This document shows positions 1 through 9,160 of a stretch of DNA of 64,000 nt, piece by piece (position 1 is the first letter of the stretch; every line of letters begins with the position of its first letter). The position numbers and the translations under genes are program-made. Origin of the DNA: Lachnotalea glycerini (lineage in GTDB: Bacteria > Bacillota > Clostridia > Lachnospirales > Lachnospiraceae); NCBI RefSeq assembly GCF_003201285.1, contig NZ_QICS01000002.1:124001-188000 (forward strand), written 5' to 3'. The notes under the pieces were generated by a model. That model had not been told where the DNA came from. It made no database searches and saw only the letters and a list, made by a program, of their open reading frames with translations.

Positions 1-1
1 T

Positions 2-436
2 CTGGGACTTGGTGGGTATCGTTGTGATTCGGCTGCTTATACGAATAGGGAACCAAAGTGGAGTAACGGACTTGACACCACAGTGGAGGTAGTCGGTATG
101 GTTGATTTGTTTGCCTTTGTGGGAGCTTTTTCTAATGCGCCCACCTCCAGTGATGGTGATCATTTGGGATCAAGTATAGCCGCAAATGGTCATAAGCTGG
201 AATTATTATACATTACCTGCGGTGATGCAGATGGAATTGCATATCAGGATGGATTTTCAAAGGCTGTAAAAGGCCTGGCAAACGCTGCGGGGAATAAAAT
301 AGGTGATAGTTACAGTGTATTGATTAAGGGCGGAGTTCATGATCATAATGTCTGGTACAATGGTGCTTACAATTTTAGCCGGTTATGCTTTAGGGCATCC
401 TATGGACTTATGAGGACATATGAAATAAGCATATAA
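2..436 (+). CDS. C-terminal part of an esterase-like alpha/beta hydrolase, cut by window edge
   Basis: The reading frame is open from the left edge to the stop at 436, so this is the end of a longer gene. The stretch GAFSNAPTS, followed by LLYITCGDADG and GGVHDHNVWYNGAYNF, matches the last third of the esterase D / feruloyl-esterase (CE1) type of alpha/beta hydrolase. In that family the Asp of the CGDADG segment and the His of the GGVHDHNVW segment complete the Ser-His-Asp triad. The nucleophile motif GxSxGG, expected shortly before GAFSNAP, is not visible in the 27 codons before residue MV at about base 98. It may have been lost, so the copy could be decayed. No neighbour links it to the clusters downstream, and it probably belongs to the backbone. 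Confidence 0.6.
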   Translation: MGLGGYRCDSAAYTNREPKWSNGLDTTVEVVGMVDLFAFVGAFSNAPTSSDGDHLGSSIAANGHKLELLYITCGDADGIAYQDGFSKAVKGLANAAGNKIGDSYSVLIKGGVHDHNVWYNGAYNFSRLCFRASYGLMRTYEISI

Positions 437-459
437 AGTAAATACTGAAGTAGATACAA

Positions 460-495
460 AGCAAGGAATGGAGATAAAACATTTCTTGCTTTTTG
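460..495 (+). terminator. Rho-independent terminator after the esterase-like gene
   Basis: An 11-bp inverted repeat (AGCAAGGAATG with CATTTCTTGCT, one G-T pair) with a 9-base loop is followed by a T run. It lies 24 bases after the esterase stop and isolates that gene from the peptide operon. The rest of 496-749 is very AT-rich with no credible gene. Confidence 0.75.
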
Positions 496-749
496 TTATG
501 CCGTGTGCTTGGATTCCACGAATGCTTAAGAAAATATCACTGTGCAATACATTTTACGTGTATAGCAAGTGATTTGTTAAAAAAAGCATAAAATTTGTCG
601 TATAATTAAAATAAATGTTTAAAAAATAAATTCAATAAAATTAAATTACATAAATATAACGTATAATTAAAAAATTAATAAAAATAAGCTTTATATTTTG
701 CAAATAAAGTATATTATATGTACAATATGTTAAAATAAGGCAAAATTAA

Positions 750-777
750 TTGACAATACAGTCAGGTGTGATAAAAT
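750..777 (+). promoter_or_regulatory. Sigma-A-type promoter of the peptide/M50 operon
   Basis: TTGACA at 750-755 and TAAAAT at 772-777 are separated by 16 bases. Transcription would start near 784, leaving a leader of about 45 bases before the GAGGAGG ribosome site (814-820) of the small peptide gene at 831. No other gene start is nearby. Confidence 0.7.
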
Positions 778-830
778 AATGAAATAGTCTATATACACAT
801 TGTTACTGATATTGAGGAGGGGCATAAATA

Positions 831-1091
831 ATGGAATTAATGATTACTAGAAAGATTGATGACTTATTCATTAATACACAATGTAGAATGGCAAAATTCA
901 TGGAGAGCAGAGAGGCTGTTGTAATTTTTATTATATCAGCAGCAATTATTCTTGCATTAGGTATTACAGCAGGCGCTGGTGTTGCTATTTATTGCATGGC
1001 AAAAGGTGGAAATGTTGACTGGAGTTTTGGAGTTGTAAAAGTTTGGAAGATGGGATTACCAAACTTTCAATTTAAATGTATTTTAAAATAA
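831..1091 (+). CDS. Small membrane-spanning peptide, candidate toxin/bacteriocin precursor
   Basis: I do not recognise the family. The 86-residue product has a polar N-terminus (1-28), one strong hydrophobic segment (about 29-53, rich in Ile, Ala and Gly) and a basic C-terminal tail with Trp64 and Trp72. Cysteines are at 18, 55 and 83. A GAGGAGG site 10 bases upstream fixes the start. It is first in an operon behind a good promoter and is followed by an ABC ATPase, a permease, an M50 protease and a thioredoxin-like protein. That is a typical setting for a secreted peptide with its processing and export proteins. The M50 protease could cut within the hydrophobic segment and release the tail, and the thioredoxin-like protein could act on the cysteines; both are inferences. 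A small membrane subunit of the transporter is the main alternative. Confidence 0.6.
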   Translation: MELMITRKIDDLFINTQCRMAKFMESREAVVIFIISAAIILALGITAGAGVAIYCMAKGGNVDWSFGVVKVWKMGLPNFQFKCILK

Positions 1092-1202
1092 CAAACATAT
1101 CTTATATTTTTTAATAAAAGAAATAGAGTTATAAAATTGTAAAGAAATAAATCTTGTGTATATAGGCTTCTGTAAAATATAGAAATCATTAAGGTGGTTA
1201 AT

Positions 1203-1922
1203 ATGGATAAATTTTTGGAAGTAAATCATATTACAAAGTTTTATGGCAAGGTTAAGGCTTTGGATGATATAAGCTTCTGGGTGAAACAAAAAGAAATATT
1301 TGGTTTACTTGGAGCGAATGGTTCAGGTAAGAGTTCCTTTATTAAAACATTACTAAAAATAATAGATAGTGGTCCAAACGATACAGGAACAATTACTGTA
1401 AATGATAAAGATAATATTAAAATAGGCTATGTAGCAGAAAACAGAGCAATATTAGAGAATCTGACAGGTGAGGAATTTATTGATTTTGTTTTAAGCATCA
1501 ATCATGTAAATAGTACAGAAAAAAAGGAATTTTATTTGAAGCGATTTGATATGTATGAGAAGAAAAATGAACTGATACGATATTATTCGAATGGAATGAA
1601 AAAGAAAATACTGATTATATCTGCCTTAAGCATATCACCTGATCTGTTGATTGTAGATGAACCTTTTGCAGCTTTGGATCCGGAAGGAATTCATCTGTTA
1701 AAACAGGTGTTGAAGGATATCTCAAAAGAAGGCTGCACCGTAATGATTTGTTCTCATACGCTTGATGTTTTGGAGGAAATAGTGGATAGTTTAATTATTC
1801 TGCGAAAAGGAAAAATGCTTTATTTTGGTGAAAAAAAAGAGCTTTTTTACAAAATGAATTCAAATAAGCTGGAAGAATGTTATATCAAAGTTGTACAGTC
1901 CGAATCTATGGAGGAAGAGTAA
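1203..1922 (+). CDS. ABC transporter ATP-binding protein (YydI-like)
   Basis: A 239-residue stand-alone ABC ATPase that should power the multi-spanning permease encoded just after it. Visible motifs are the P-loop GANGSGKSS, the signature region YYSNGMKKKI (the NGM form common in ABC-2 type exporters), Walker B LLIVDEPFAALD and the switch His in CSHTL. I place the start at ATG 1203, five bases after AAGGTGG; a GTG at 1194 lies inside that ribosome site. The gene ends one base before the permease ATG, so the two are probably translated together. The context (small peptide before, M50 protease after) matches the ABC pair of yydFGHIJ-type epipeptide operons, but there is no radical SAM gene here. 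Likely role: export of, or protection against, the peptide. Confidence 0.85.
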   Translation: MDKFLEVNHITKFYGKVKALDDISFWVKQKEIFGLLGANGSGKSSFIKTLLKIIDSGPNDTGTITVNDKDNIKIGYVAENRAILENLTGEEFIDFVLSINHVNSTEKKEFYLKRFDMYEKKNELIRYYSNGMKKKILIISALSISPDLLIVDEPFAALDPEGIHLLKQVLKDISKEGCTVMICSHTLDVLEEIVDSLIILRKGKMLYFGEKKELFYKMNSNKLEECYIKVVQSESMEEE

Positions 1923-1923
1923 A

Positions 1924-3429
1924 ATGCTTAGCAAGGTTTTTAAATTGAAATGGAATTTGTTTCAGAACAATCTAAAAATACTTTTTCACAAATATCCTGT
2001 CATATTACTGATATCTGTCTTACTATTTGCCATAATGATAGGTGCTGTGCTATATGGAATAAATTATTTTATTGTTAACATTAATTTGGCAGTCAATGAT
2101 GAAATTATTATGCAAAAAAATATTAATCGGGCAGTCAGCAGGGCATACAATATCGTTTTGGGTGGAATCGCTACTTTAATCATATTAAAAAAATACACGA
2201 TAAAGAAAAGAAATATACCAGAAATTTTGCTGATAAATCGGTATGGTGTGTTAGAAACTGTCCATAGTTTTTCTTTAGCGGAGAGTTTTTTAAATATAGC
2301 ATTTATTATCGTTTGTACATTACCTATATTTTGGAAAGTTATTTCTCTATATGAGATTAGTATACTTTTTCAGGTGGGGATTATACTTACTCTATATATC
2401 TATTTACTGTCACTTGCTTATCTGGTTCAAATGTTACTTAGCATTATGAAATATATTCTTATTTACAAATTGAAATTATTATCAGCTTTTATGATTGAAG
2501 AACTGATTCTTATTATTTCCTTGGGAATCATGGCAGGCGTGTGCTATTTGTGCTTTTGTACTAATTTAATTATGTTTACTCCTAGTTATCAAATCATTGA
2601 TTGTATTGCAACCTTTATTGAGAAAAAGTTGATTTTTGCTTATCTGAAAATGTGTATTCATATCTTGCTTGGAATCGTTATTTTGATTTTATGTAAATAT
2701 ATCACAAGCAGTTTTGAGCGAGATTACAGCTATGACATATGCAAAAAGGCAAAGTCAAGATTAAAATTCAATAATAAAATTTTTGATAATTACTTTATTT
2801 TAGTATTGAAAACTTTTCATAACAATTCTGAAAAGATGCTCGGAATCGTATCAATTTTAACAGGGAGTGTTATTGCTGCTAAAATACTGGGGAATACTGA
2901 TGACATTTATTCCTATATCGAGCTTTTATTTTATATGATGATTCTATTTATTGTGTTGGGAGTGTCTACGTTTATTTGTGAATTTGAGGATTATGATGTT
3001 TATGAGGTACTGAAGAATTATAAAGGAAATGCTGTAAAATATAATTTTATCTTATACATAGTAGAAGTAATTTTTTCAATTGTAACATTTTCATTGTATC
3101 TGTATCTGTTTTATTATGCTTTAGGAATGCGGCCAGATAGTATTTGGGAAGGACCGATTGCAGCGATACCTTTGCTTTGTAGTCTGGCAGTATTTGTCAG
3201 AAAGATTTTACTGGGAAAGGATGCTTCTGTTTCAATGAAGACTTGTGCTACTATGGCTGTTGTGTGTATTTACTTTGCAAGTCAGGCATTCATGAGCTAC
3301 TTTTTGGGGAATCTGGTAAGTGAAAGTCTTGCAGAAGGAATCTATAAAGGCTGGCTATTGTCAGGAATGGTAATTTTTTATATATGGCAGCTTATTCTTG
3401 TAAAGCGTGAATGGGGAGAGAAATGTTAA
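1924..3429 (+). CDS. ABC transporter membrane protein
   Basis: The 501-residue product is dominated by hydrophobic segments; I count roughly ten to twelve likely membrane spans from residue 20 to the C-terminus. It has no catalytic motif. The start at ATG 1924 follows a GGAGGAAGAG ribosome site that lies in the end of the ATPase gene; an upstream in-frame ATG at 1891 is inside that gene and unlikely. The gene overlaps the next one by 7 bases (ATG at 3423, stop at 3427-3429). It is best read as the permease partner of the ATPase. Its sequence is not one I can place in a named family beyond ABC-2-like exporter membrane proteins. Confidence 0.75.
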   Translation: MLSKVFKLKWNLFQNNLKILFHKYPVILLISVLLFAIMIGAVLYGINYFIVNINLAVNDEIIMQKNINRAVSRAYNIVLGGIATLIILKKYTIKKRNIPEILLINRYGVLETVHSFSLAESFLNIAFIIVCTLPIFWKVISLYEISILFQVGIILTLYIYLLSLAYLVQMLLSIMKYILIYKLKLLSAFMIEELILIISLGIMAGVCYLCFCTNLIMFTPSYQIIDCIATFIEKKLIFAYLKMCIHILLGIVILILCKYITSSFERDYSYDICKKAKSRLKFNNKIFDNYFILVLKTFHNNSEKMLGIVSILTGSVIAAKILGNTDDIYSYIELLFYMMILFIVLGVSTFICEFEDYDVYEVLKNYKGNAVKYNFILYIVEVIFSIVTFSLYLYLFYYALGMRPDSIWEGPIAAIPLLCSLAVFVRKILLGKDASVSMKTCATMAVVCIYFASQAFMSYFLGNLVSESLAEGIYKGWLLSGMVIFYIWQLILVKREWGEKC

Positions 3430-4175
3430 AGCAATATATTATAAAAAAGGCTCAAACTGCTGAAACGCTTGGAAGTGTTGAAGAAATTTGTGCAAATACA
3501 AAGTATACACAAAAGGATTTACTAGAGCTAAATCGATGTGGAGAAATCAACTTTATCTACAAAAATAAAAATGTGCATGGAAGCAAATGTAAGCTCCTAT
3601 TAAAAGAAAGAAAAATTTTAAAATATAAGTTTTTTTACTGTTTGTCACCATTAGAGCTGCAAAAAAGATTGATAAAAGATTTTTTAAAGTCTTATTGTTT
3701 GCAAAAATTATATTTCGTCTTATATTTTATATTTTTATTTTATTCAATTCTTTGTGTATATTCTTATCATGCAGCTTGGTACGAGTATCTTGGAGCTATT
3801 TTAATAAGTGCGTTAGCAGTACATAGCATTGCATTGCATGAACTGGGGCATATCGTTGCGTGTAATTTATGTAATGCAGAATATAAAATAATCATTTCAG
3901 GCTTAGAAGTAAGTGTATATAGTAGAGCAGATTCTTATAAAAAAAACATAATAATTGCTGCTTCAGGTGCGGGGGTGAATCTATTGATAGCCGCAGTCAT
4001 TGGTATTTTACTGTTAGTAGATATGGGATTACAATATACTTTTATGCTCAAGGTATGTTGTATGATTCATCTTCTGAATTTATCAAATCTTCTTCCTATG
4101 TTTACGGATGGTAAAAATATCATGGAATATTTAAAGTGTTGCATTATAAAAAGGAGTGAGTATAACGAAAAATAA
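3423..4175 (+). CDS. M50-family (site-2-protease-like) intramembrane metalloprotease
   Basis: A 250-residue membrane protein with the zinc-binding motif HELGH at residues 139-143 inside a hydrophobic segment. A second metal-ligand motif, LLPMFTDG (Asp229), lies in a later hydrophobic stretch. This pairing defines M50 proteases, which cut substrates within or next to the membrane. The N-terminal 90 residues are soluble and basic. The start at ATG 3423 is preceded by GGGGAGAG; the ATG at 3411 lies in front of that site. M50 proteins occur in epipeptide (YydH) and other peptide-toxin operons. The 86-residue membrane peptide at the start of this operon is the obvious candidate substrate (inference). 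Confidence 0.85.
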   Translation: MLKQYIIKKAQTAETLGSVEEICANTKYTQKDLLELNRCGEINFIYKNKNVHGSKCKLLLKERKILKYKFFYCLSPLELQKRLIKDFLKSYCLQKLYFVLYFIFLFYSILCVYSYHAAWYEYLGAILISALAVHSIALHELGHIVACNLCNAEYKIIISGLEVSVYSRADSYKKNIIIAASGAGVNLLIAAVIGILLLVDMGLQYTFMLKVCCMIHLLNLSNLLPMFTDGKNIMEYLKCCIIKRSEYNEK

Positions 4176-4614
4176 AAAAATAATTATAATTCTTTTTGGC
4201 ATACTCATCATATTGGTGTTGGGTATATCTGTTTTAGGCAGAAGTAATTATTTCTCTAAAAATGAGGAAATAACACTAATCAACCAGAACAAAGAAGAGG
4301 TTATATATAAAAGTGATAAGGATGTTTTAGTGGTTTCAACAATCTGTGCGACTTGCAAAGAAGAATTGGATCAGTTAAGTAAAAGCTCGAAAAGCGAGCA
4401 AGAGCAGGTAAATATTATAGTGATGTCTACTTTTGAACAAGCTTGTGCTTTCTTAGAACAATATGATATACAATCTGATGTTTATGTTGATGAGTATGGA
4501 GAATTTAAGAGTGAGTATGGCATTACTACGGTGCCTAAAAGATATCAATGCGTGAATAAAGAACTGGTGGAAGTAGATTTAGAAGCAAATGAAAGAATGG
4601 ATGGAAAGGATTGA
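4156..4614 (+). CDS. Membrane-anchored thioredoxin-like protein with CATC motif
   Basis: The 152-residue product has an N-terminal hydrophobic anchor (about residues 8-27) followed by an extracytoplasmic thioredoxin-like domain. The redox motif Cys64-Ala-Thr-Cys67 comes after a beta-strand, and the TTVPKRY stretch (Pro127) fits the cis-proline loop. It probably makes, breaks or protects disulfides outside the cell, perhaps in the cysteine-containing peptide of this operon. The start is odd. The ribosome site AAGGAG overlaps the GTG at 4156, so initiation may instead use a rare codon such as ATA at 4162. The gene overlaps the M50 gene by 20 bases. Confidence 0.7.
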   Translation: MSITKNKKIIIILFGILIILVLGISVLGRSNYFSKNEEITLINQNKEEVIYKSDKDVLVVSTICATCKEELDQLSKSSKSEQEQVNIIVMSTFEQACAFLEQYDIQSDVYVDEYGEFKSEYGITTVPKRYQCVNKELVEVDLEANERMDGKD

Positions 4615-4616
4615 TC

Positions 4617-4904
4617 ATGTTGAAGAAAAAAGAAATCATAATTTCATTGATGGGAGGAATCATAATTTCTTTCATTCTTGAATTAATTGTATTTTTTGTA
4701 GCTTTATTTAATTGGGATTTCTCTAAAAAAATGGATTTAAATATGGGAAAGGGAATTTTCAATATGTTTAATTTTATTTGTATTGAAGATGGTTTTCAGG
4801 TGGAACTTGGTATAGGATTTTTGATATGTGCGTTTTTGGGAGGAATAGTTATTTTAGCATTATCGATTGCATTTAGAAAAGTATTTAAAATAGAGGTGAT
4901 TTAA
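4617..4904 (+). CDS. Small two-span membrane protein
   Basis: I do not recognise the family. The 95-residue product has two hydrophobic segments (about residues 8-30 and 66-88) joined by a polar stretch with a Met/Lys-rich motif. The ATG at 4617 follows AAAGGA with six bases between, and the previous gene stops at 4614, so it is the last gene of the peptide operon. A membrane protein at this place often gives immunity to the peptide or is an extra transporter subunit; nothing in the sequence decides between these. Confidence 0.6.
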   Translation: MLKKKEIIISLMGGIIISFILELIVFFVALFNWDFSKKMDLNMGKGIFNMFNFICIEDGFQVELGIGFLICAFLGGIVILALSIAFRKVFKIEVI

Positions 4905-4987
4905 TTGGATCAAAAAGTGTGGTGAAATTATAAATTTTCCATGCTTTTTTTATGATTTATGCATATGATGTAAAAAAAGGTTTTTAT

Positions 4988-6721
4988 ATGGATAATCAAA
5001 AAATTGAAAATCTCTTAAATCTTGCCCTTGATTCAACAAATCAAGAAAGAGAAAAATCTTTAAATCTTAATGTTGGTTATAATGAAATTGAGAATACATG
5101 GGATATAATTATTAAATATACAGGAGATATTGATTGGTTGCAATCGGATGAAATTGACGTGGTTAAGTTGATGAATCAATATGCAATTCTTACGGTAAAG
5201 GAAAGTATTATAGATGAACTGGCAAGGATACCGCAGATTGAATATATTGAAAAGCCAAAACGACTCTTTTTTGCTGTAAATAATGGAAGAGCGGCTTCTT
5301 GTATCAATTCGCTGCAAACATCACAATATAATCTTTTCGGTGAAGGAATATTAGTAGCGGTGATTGATTCCGGTATTGATTATTCTCACCCTGATTTTAG
5401 AAATCAGGATGGAACAACAAGGATTTTATATTTGTGGGATCAGACCATAATCGGGAATCCTCCGACAGGTTATAAAATTGGTACGGAATATACAAGTGAA
5501 CAAATTAATTTGGCTTTAAAAGCTGGTAGTAAGCAAGAGCAATTGCAAATTGTGCCAAGTACGGATTTGAGTGGTCATGGAACGGCTGTCTCTGGTATAG
5601 CGGCAGGAAACGGCAGAGCTTCAAATGGTTTATTCAGAGGAGTAGCCTCAAGAAGTAGACTGATTGTTGTAAAGCTGGGAACACCAAGACCTGATTCTTT
5701 TCCAAGAACTACTGAGTTAATGCAGGCAATTGACTATGTAATAAAGAAAGCACTTGAATATTTAATGCCGATTTCTATCAATTTAAGTTTTGGCAATACA
5801 TATGGATCCCATGATGGAACCTCTCTGTTGGAAACTTACATAGACTTGGCTGCAAATATGTGGAAGTCCTGTATCTGTGTGGGAACGGGCAATGAGGGGG
5901 CAACCGCCGGTCACACATCGGGCGTAGTGAGAGAAGGAGTAACAGAAAATGTGGAAATTTCTGTTGCAGAATATACTACAAATTTAAATCTTCAAATTTG
6001 GAAGTCCTATTCAGATGAAATGGATATCATGATTAAATCGCCAGGGGGAAGAAGTGTTGGACCCTTGCAGCAGATTTTAGGTCCGCAGCGTTTTGAACTG
6101 GAACGCACTCAATTGTTGTTGTATTATGGGGAACCTAGTCCATTTAGTACAGCTCAGGAAATTTATCTAGATTTTATTCCAAAGGATTCTTATATAGCGG
6201 ATGGCATTTGGACGATCAGTCTGGTGCCTAGAAAAATTGTAAACGGCAGTTATGACATGTGGCTTCCAAGTGAGAGAGCGTTAACTAGCGGAACGAATTT
6301 TTTGCTGCCAACTCCGGATATCACATTGACAATTCCCTCTACATCAGCTAGGGTAATATCGGTTGGTGCGTACAATACTGCATTAGGAAGTTATGCCGTA
6401 TTTTCTGGGAGAGGATATACACGAAGACTGAAATTAGTAAAACCGGATTTAGTTGCGCCGGGTGTTGATATTACCTCGACGGCAGTAAATGGAGGATATG
6501 GTGTCTATAGTGGAACTTCTATGGCAACACCATTTGTAACGGGCAGCTGTGCTATGTTGATGGAATGGGGGATTGTAAATGGGAATGATCTATTTTTATA
6601 TGGGGAAAAAGTAAAGGCCTATTTAATTAAGGGGGCAAAGCCCTTGCCGGGGTTTAAAGAGTACCCCAATCCGCAGGTTGGCTGGGGGGCGCTTTGTGTG
6701 AGGGATAGTCTGCCAGAATAG
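4988..6721 (+). CDS. Csp-like subtilisin family (S8) serine protease
   Basis: A 577-residue subtilase with a complete triad: Asp127 in VIDSGID, His197 in SGHGTAV and Ser511 in SGTSMATP. The long region between His and Ser, and the C-terminal VGWGALCVRDSLPE end, match the clostridial Csp-type S8 proteins (CspA/B/C), some of which act in spore germination. There is no signal peptide. The first 110 residues look like a Csp-type prodomain. I start at ATG 4988, seven bases after AAAAAAAGG; an ATG at 4952 lacks a ribosome site. It sits 83 bases after the peptide operon but may be an independent backbone gene. Its last 117 bases recur three times further along the window. The 3' end is markedly more GC-rich than its surroundings. 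Confidence 0.85.
   Translation: MDNQKIENLLNLALDSTNQEREKSLNLNVGYNEIENTWDIIIKYTGDIDWLQSDEIDVVKLMNQYAILTVKESIIDELARIPQIEYIEKPKRLFFAVNNGRAASCINSLQTSQYNLFGEGILVAVIDSGIDYSHPDFRNQDGTTRILYLWDQTIIGNPPTGYKIGTEYTSEQINLALKAGSKQEQLQIVPSTDLSGHGTAVSGIAAGNGRASNGLFRGVASRSRLIVVKLGTPRPDSFPRTTELMQAIDYVIKKALEYLMPISINLSFGNTYGSHDGTSLLETYIDLAANMWKSCICVGTGNEGATAGHTSGVVREGVTENVEISVAEYTTNLNLQIWKSYSDEMDIMIKSPGGRSVGPLQQILGPQRFELERTQLLLYYGEPSPFSTAQEIYLDFIPKDSYIADGIWTISLVPRKIVNGSYDMWLPSERALTSGTNFLLPTPDITLTIPSTSARVISVGAYNTALGSYAVFSGRGYTRRLKLVKPDLVAPGVDITSTAVNGGYGVYSGTSMATPFVTGSCAMLMEWGIVNGNDLFLYGEKVKAYLIKGAKPLPGFKEYPNPQVGWGALCVRDSLPE
6605..6721 (+). repeat. Direct repeat, copy 0: 3' end of the Csp-like protease gene (in the intact gene)
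   Basis: These 117 bases encode the last 38 residues of the protease plus the stop. Nearly identical 117-base copies lie at 21986-22102, 34544-34660 and 49816-49932, all on the same strand and all ending at the stop codon. Only here is the sequence attached to the rest of the gene. The copies start abruptly at GAAAAAGTAAAGG. This pattern is what an integration site at a gene 3' end leaves behind. Confidence 0.9.
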
Positions 6722-6740
6722 TTAGTTTTCAAAATGCTCG

Positions 6741-6797
6741 TAAGGAATATACCCCTCTACTTATAAGCCGAAAAAACATAGGGGGTGCGCAAAAAAA
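6741..6797 (-). repeat. Inverted copy of the start of repeat module R
   Basis: The reverse complement of this segment matches about 19537-19590 and, less well, 49146-49185; all share CGGCTTATAAGTAGAGGG. Here it points left, just after the protease stop, so cluster A is bracketed by inverted copies. The rest of 6722-7032 is AT-rich with no gene seen. Confidence 0.75.
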
Positions 6798-7032
6798 TCA
6801 AAAATTTTTTGTTTATGAAAAGTAAACAATGAAAAGTTAAGATAAAAGGGTAATGCAGGTGAAAGAGGAAAAGAACAGATAGAATTATAAAATAAGCTTG
6901 CATTTTAGGTAAAGGTTGATTTAGAATCTTCAAATGGAATAAATTAATGAGAATATTAATATACTATTATTGGTAGCTATAATAAATCCAAAATAAGCTT
7001 GTGCTTTTGGATTTTTATGGTATACGCTCACG

Positions 7033-8990
7033 TTTGACAGTTGCGAAACAATAGAAGTCTGGAAAGCCATATGGAATGGGCGTTTCAGACTTTTGCTTTC
7101 TTGAAAAAAGTCGCACTTTTTTTATTTTTTTGTATCTTTGAAAATTTTTTTCATTTGTTTGGTTGTTACTATTTCATAATCTGAACGAAATCCAAATGTT
7201 TCATGTAACGCATCCGTTAAATTCGTTCTTTTGTAGGTTGGAATATATCCTTCGTGTGAAACGGAGTAAAAATTCATTTTTCTTAAGGTGGTAATTAGTT
7301 CATCACTTGTGTAATTTTCTTTTAGTTCCTTATCTAAATATTTATATAAAGTAAGGGCAAGAAAACAGGTTGTAAAATGTGCTTTTATTCGATTGTCTCG
7401 CCTTAAATATATGGGTCTTGCTTTAGAATCTGTTTTTAAAATACGAAAGCATTCTTCGATTTCCCATCGTTTATGATTAATTTTAGCAATTTCGGGAGCA
7501 TCATCCTCTAAATTGGTACATACTGCATAAAATCCGTCAAACATTTCTTCTTTTGCTATTGCATCTTGGTCTATATCATATACTGTTTTTTCTGCGATTT
7601 CCCCTTCGGTAGTAACTCCAGTTGATTTAATAAATCGCTTAAAATCATTTTGGTTCTTTTTCTTTATGTCGGTTGGTCTTGTAGTAATTAATTTTTCGGC
7701 CCTCTCGATCTGACTATTTCTGATACGACTTTGATAATCTCTATATATAAGGGAAAAAGTTACAATTAATTTTTGCTCTAAAGCATCTTCTTTTATCCAT
7801 CGCTCCTTGTAAAATGTTGCGTTTTTGAATTTTTCTATCATTTCTTTTGATTCTTCAAGTTGTGTAATGTTATAAGTGGCAGAAGTTTGATCGCCTGAAA
7901 GTCTCCAGCCAGTAGAATCTAATGCCCATTTTTTGAGATGGGCTTTTAATTTTTTTACTGACTGTGTTGTAATAAAAGCGCTTCCTTTTATGTTATTGAA
8001 TTTACGATTATCAGATGAAGATAGTCCAGCATCTGTGCAAACAACAAATTTAGAGAGTTCAAAGTCTCTTAGAATCTGTTCCTCCAATGGTCTTAGAGTT
8101 ATTTGCTCATTCGTATTACCACTATGAATGTTAAAAGCAAGCGGTATGCCATCGCCATCCATGAACAACCCTATCTCGACAATAGGAGAAGGTTGATGTT
8201 GTTTTGATTTTCCGTATTGTTTTAATCCTTCTGCTTCTTCTATTTCAAAGAAATAGTTTGTGCAATCATAATAAAGTATCTTATCGTTTCTTTTTGAAAT
8301 AGCCAGACTGTTTTTATAAAGTTCTGCCTGAATAAAGTCAGTTTCTGCAGCAATTACTTCAAGAGCTCTGTAAATATGCTGAATTTCGAAATCAGGTACT
8401 TCTAAAAAGGATTGTGATAATTCAAACGTTCCCAGTTTTGAAGTAGGGAAAATGATTTTGCCATAAATCAGTCTTGAAAGAATAGAATCAAGATTAAATT
8501 GAAATTTATATCGACTGGAAATATCCTTGCAGATACAATCCAGTTTAAGCCGATGATAAAGCTGTTGTAGAAAAAGATATCCGCCATTAAAGGAACGTTG
8601 TTCATTTTTAGAAATTAATTTCGATTGTGAAAAAGGGAGCAATACCTTTCTGGAATCTTTTTGTTCTTGTTTATTTAATTTTTCGATATACTTTTTAGCC
8701 CATTCATATGGGTCAGCGCCATTTAGCTTTTCGCGGAGTTCTGCTTCGGTTCCGAGTTTTTCTACAATAACCGAAGTATTTGACTGTGTTTTAGGGTTAT
8801 AAATAGATTTTATAATATAAAGAGATGCAGAATTTTTTGATTTTGTTACTTTAAGTCTCATATAAATACCTCCTCGTACCTATATTATAACACGGTACGA
8901 TAAAGTGCGATAGTACAAAAAGGAAAATTTGACAAAAAAATACCGCATTTCTGCGGTTTACGAGGATTTATATTATATTTAACTGTCAAA
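7033..8990 (-). mobile_element. IS1634-family insertion sequence
   Basis: The element is bounded by the inverted repeats TTTGACAGTT (7033-7042) and AACTGTCAAA (8981-8990) and encodes one intact transposase on the minus strand. Next to the left end a hairpin (AGTCTG near 7057 with CAGACT near 7087) probably ends transposase transcription. The right end lies about 70 bases from the promoter of cluster A. A fragment of a related left end is found at 46380-46446. I could not define a target duplication by eye. Confidence 0.8.
7122..8861 (-). CDS. IS1634-family transposase
   Basis: The 579-residue DDE transposase is intact. The N-terminus, with SKNSASLYIIKS and VEKLGT, is typical of IS1634-family enzymes. 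A DDE-type core follows, with YYDCTNYFFEIE and CTDAGLSSSDNRKF as likely acidic catalytic regions, and an INHKRWEIEECFRILK segment near residue 480 that contains the conserved YREK-like Glu helix. The ribosome site GAGGAGG precedes the ATG on the minus strand. The absence of frameshifts suggests a recent, possibly active insertion, unlike the decayed elements elsewhere in the window. Confidence 0.85.
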   Translation of the reverse strand: MRLKVTKSKNSASLYIIKSIYNPKTQSNTSVIVEKLGTEAELREKLNGADPYEWAKKYIEKLNKQEQKDSRKVLLPFSQSKLISKNEQRSFNGGYLFLQQLYHRLKLDCICKDISSRYKFQFNLDSILSRLIYGKIIFPTSKLGTFELSQSFLEVPDFEIQHIYRALEVIAAETDFIQAELYKNSLAISKRNDKILYYDCTNYFFEIEEAEGLKQYGKSKQHQPSPIVEIGLFMDGDGIPLAFNIHSGNTNEQITLRPLEEQILRDFELSKFVVCTDAGLSSSDNRKFNNIKGSAFITTQSVKKLKAHLKKWALDSTGWRLSGDQTSATYNITQLEESKEMIEKFKNATFYKERWIKEDALEQKLIVTFSLIYRDYQSRIRNSQIERAEKLITTRPTDIKKKNQNDFKRFIKSTGVTTEGEIAEKTVYDIDQDAIAKEEMFDGFYAVCTNLEDDAPEIAKINHKRWEIEECFRILKTDSKARPIYLRRDNRIKAHFTTCFLALTLYKYLDKELKENYTSDELITTLRKMNFYSVSHEGYIPTYKRTNLTDALHETFGFRSDYEIVTTKQMKKIFKDTKK

Positions 8991-9057
8991 TGCCTGGATG
9001 AAAATGAGAACTAAAATATAAATTGTCATATTAATAGTAACAGCAAAAATTAAGTTA

Positions 9058-9086
9058 TTGACAAACAATTTAAAAAAAACTATACT
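9058..9086 (+). promoter_or_regulatory. Promoter of cluster A
   Basis: TTGACA (9058-9063) and TATACT (9081-9086) with 17 bases between give a near-consensus promoter. Transcription should start near 9093, about 68 bases before the first radical SAM start at 9161. No terminator is visible until 15821, so genes 9161-15744 are likely one operon. Confidence 0.75.
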
Positions 9087-9160
9087 AACAGAATAGACAA
9101 AATTACTGTAGAGTAAGTATGCAAAAATTGTTTGCATACGATGAAAATGAGGGCAAGAGT

